Of a stretch of 6,407 nt of DNA, positions 5,598-6,407 are shown in pieces. The stretch is taken from the NCBI GenBank assembly GCA_023398855.1, contig JAEWRS010000385.1, positions 1 to 6,407 of the forward strand. Reading direction: 5' to 3'. The DNA is from Bacillota bacterium. Its GTDB lineage: Bacteria; Bacillota; Clostridia; Lachnospirales; Lachnospiraceae. The stretch's first letter is position 1. Every line of letters starts with the position of its first letter. A program made the translations under genes and the position numbers. Below the pieces are notes generated by a model, which worked only from the letters and a program-made list of their open reading frames with translations, was not told the DNA's origin and made no database searches.

Positions 5598-6407
5598 ATG
5601 GATCATATTTCGCTGGATGAGATAAAAGATAAGCTGGATTTTTTTTATAAGATGTATGATGTGGTTCGCCTGGTGGATCCAGTTCACAAAAAGGTACTGG
5701 ATTGCAGGCAGTCCTATTTGGCAGCTACACCAGATGTATGCTACCAATATTGGCGGAACAACAGGATTTGCGATAATTGCATTTCTATCAGAGCTTATCA
5801 GGAAAATAAAAGTTTTGTTAAGCTGGAAAGAAGCGGGGATGAAGTTCTGCTTTTGACCTCAATCCCTGTTGAACAAGCCTCCAGCCCGGCAGTGCTGGAG
5901 CTGTTGAAGAATGCTACGGATACAATGCTTATCGGAACTGGTGATTATAATGAAGGAGAAATCTTTTCCCGGTTCATTAAGAAACTGAATGATGCAGCTG
6001 TGAGGGATCCCCTCACCTTTCTATATAACAGGCGCTTTGTTGATGAACGTCTCCCTGTTGATGTTATTGATGCCTGTCTCAGACACGAACCACTGTCCGT
6101 GTGTTTTATTGATCTTGATAATTTTAAATCCATTAATGACCTTTACGGACACGATGCGGGTGATTTGGTTATTCAGTCAGCCGGTGAAGTTATTTCACAG
6201 AATACTTCCATTGAAGGCTTGTGGGCTTCCAGGTATGGAGGCGATGAATTCCTTCTTTGCTTACGGGAAACCGATGAAGAGCAAGCCCTTGAGATTGCGG
6301 AACGTATACAAAGAGATATTAAATCAATGCCTTTGGGAGAAATCGCTCTCTCAATTTCTTTTGGGATAGAGACTATGAAAGATGTTCCAATGACTGCAGC
6401 TGAATTG
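5598..6407 (+). CDS. GGDEF diguanylate cyclase with Cys-rich PAS-like N-terminal domain (3' end outside window)
   Basis: A diguanylate cyclase joins two GTP into the second messenger c-di-GMP. The frame is open for 270 codons to the last base, so the C-terminus is cut off by the window. Residues about 1-95 look like a PAS-type sensor: an IRLVDP-like opening (VRLVDPVHKKVLD, 23-35), then C48, YW at 51-52, C58 and C61 in ICDNCISIRA, and a closing strand pair ending in LLLTSIPVE. A helical linker of about 97-133 follows. The GGDEF domain begins at DPLTFLYNRRF (137-147), continues with IDLDNFKSINDLYGHDAGD (171-189; D172 as metal ligand, N180 and D189 for the nucleotide) and reaches RYGGDEF, with GGDEF intact at 214-218. 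The inhibitory RxxD site is absent: IEGL stands at 205-208. No signal peptide or membrane segment is visible, so it is probably cytoplasmic. Activity is expected from the motifs; the sensed signal is unknown. An EAL or other domain could still follow beyond the window edge. Confidence 0.93.
   Translation, partial: MDHISLDEIKDKLDFFYKMYDVVRLVDPVHKKVLDCRQSYLAATPDVCYQYWRNNRICDNCISIRAYQENKSFVKLERSGDEVLLLTSIPVEQASSPAVLELLKNATDTMLIGTGDYNEGEIFSRFIKKLNDAAVRDPLTFLYNRRFVDERLPVDVIDACLRHEPLSVCFIDLDNFKSINDLYGHDAGDLVIQSAGEVISQNTSIEGLWASRYGGDEFLLCLRETDEEQALEIAERIQRDIKSMPLGEIALSISFGIETMKDVPMTAAEL

Noticed and set aside
5656..5856. A 66-codon + strand frame and an overlapping - strand frame near 5565-5747.
   Set aside because: Both overlap the start or the sensor domain of the diguanylate cyclase, lack ribosome-binding sites, and have no coding character.
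6037..6369. A 110-codon + strand frame inside the diguanylate cyclase region.
   Set aside because: It lies in another frame over the conserved GGDEF motifs, which are read in the frame from 5598. Its translation shows no recognisable domain.

Overview
The window looks like chromosomal DNA of a low-to-moderate GC member of the Bacillota, most likely a clostridial lineage such as the Lachnospiraceae. Four things support this. There is a Gram-positive-type PolC replicase. The PolC gene directly follows ispG, an order familiar from Clostridia, where it ends an isoprenoid/envelope cluster (uppS-cdsA-dxr-rseP-ispG). The ribosome-binding sites match the Bacillota anti-Shine-Dalgarno sequence well. 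A Cys-containing sensor-GGDEF protein of a type I associate with clostridia is also present. The family-level placement is inference; the phylum-level placement is well supported. All genes found are on the + strand.

Layout. Bases 1-583 are the 3' end of ispG (HMBPP synthase), including its complete iron-sulfur cluster ligand set. The stop codon of ispG lies inside the ribosome-binding site of polC (592-5151), which encodes a complete 1519-residue DNA polymerase III alpha subunit of the PolC type. All the catalytic, proofreading, zinc-binding and clamp-binding signatures that I looked for are present. An AT-rich gap (5152-5306) without a convincing terminator carries a near-consensus sigma-A promoter that drives a two-gene tRNA unit, tRNA-Pro(CGG) at 5307-5380 and tRNA-Glu(CTC) at 5407-5478. 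The unit is closed by an intrinsic terminator at 5484-5516. The last gene, 5598 to the window end, is a diguanylate cyclase truncated by the window edge. It has an intact GGDEF motif, no recognisable inhibitory I-site, and an N-terminal PAS-like domain with a conserved-looking Cys/Trp cluster.

How they fit together. ispG and polC are probably co-transcribed and translationally coupled, linking isoprenoid precursor synthesis and chromosome replication only by housekeeping co-expression. The tRNA unit is an independent transcription unit supplying decoders for two G-ending codons. The diguanylate cyclase sits after the tRNA terminator and is presumably transcribed separately as a cytoplasmic c-di-GMP signalling enzyme.

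I found no mobile element, CRISPR array, direct-repeat attachment site or riboswitch. Most of the window is ordinary housekeeping sequence. The part that most deserves a second look is the sensory half of the diguanylate cyclase. I do not see evidence for an undescribed multi-gene system here.
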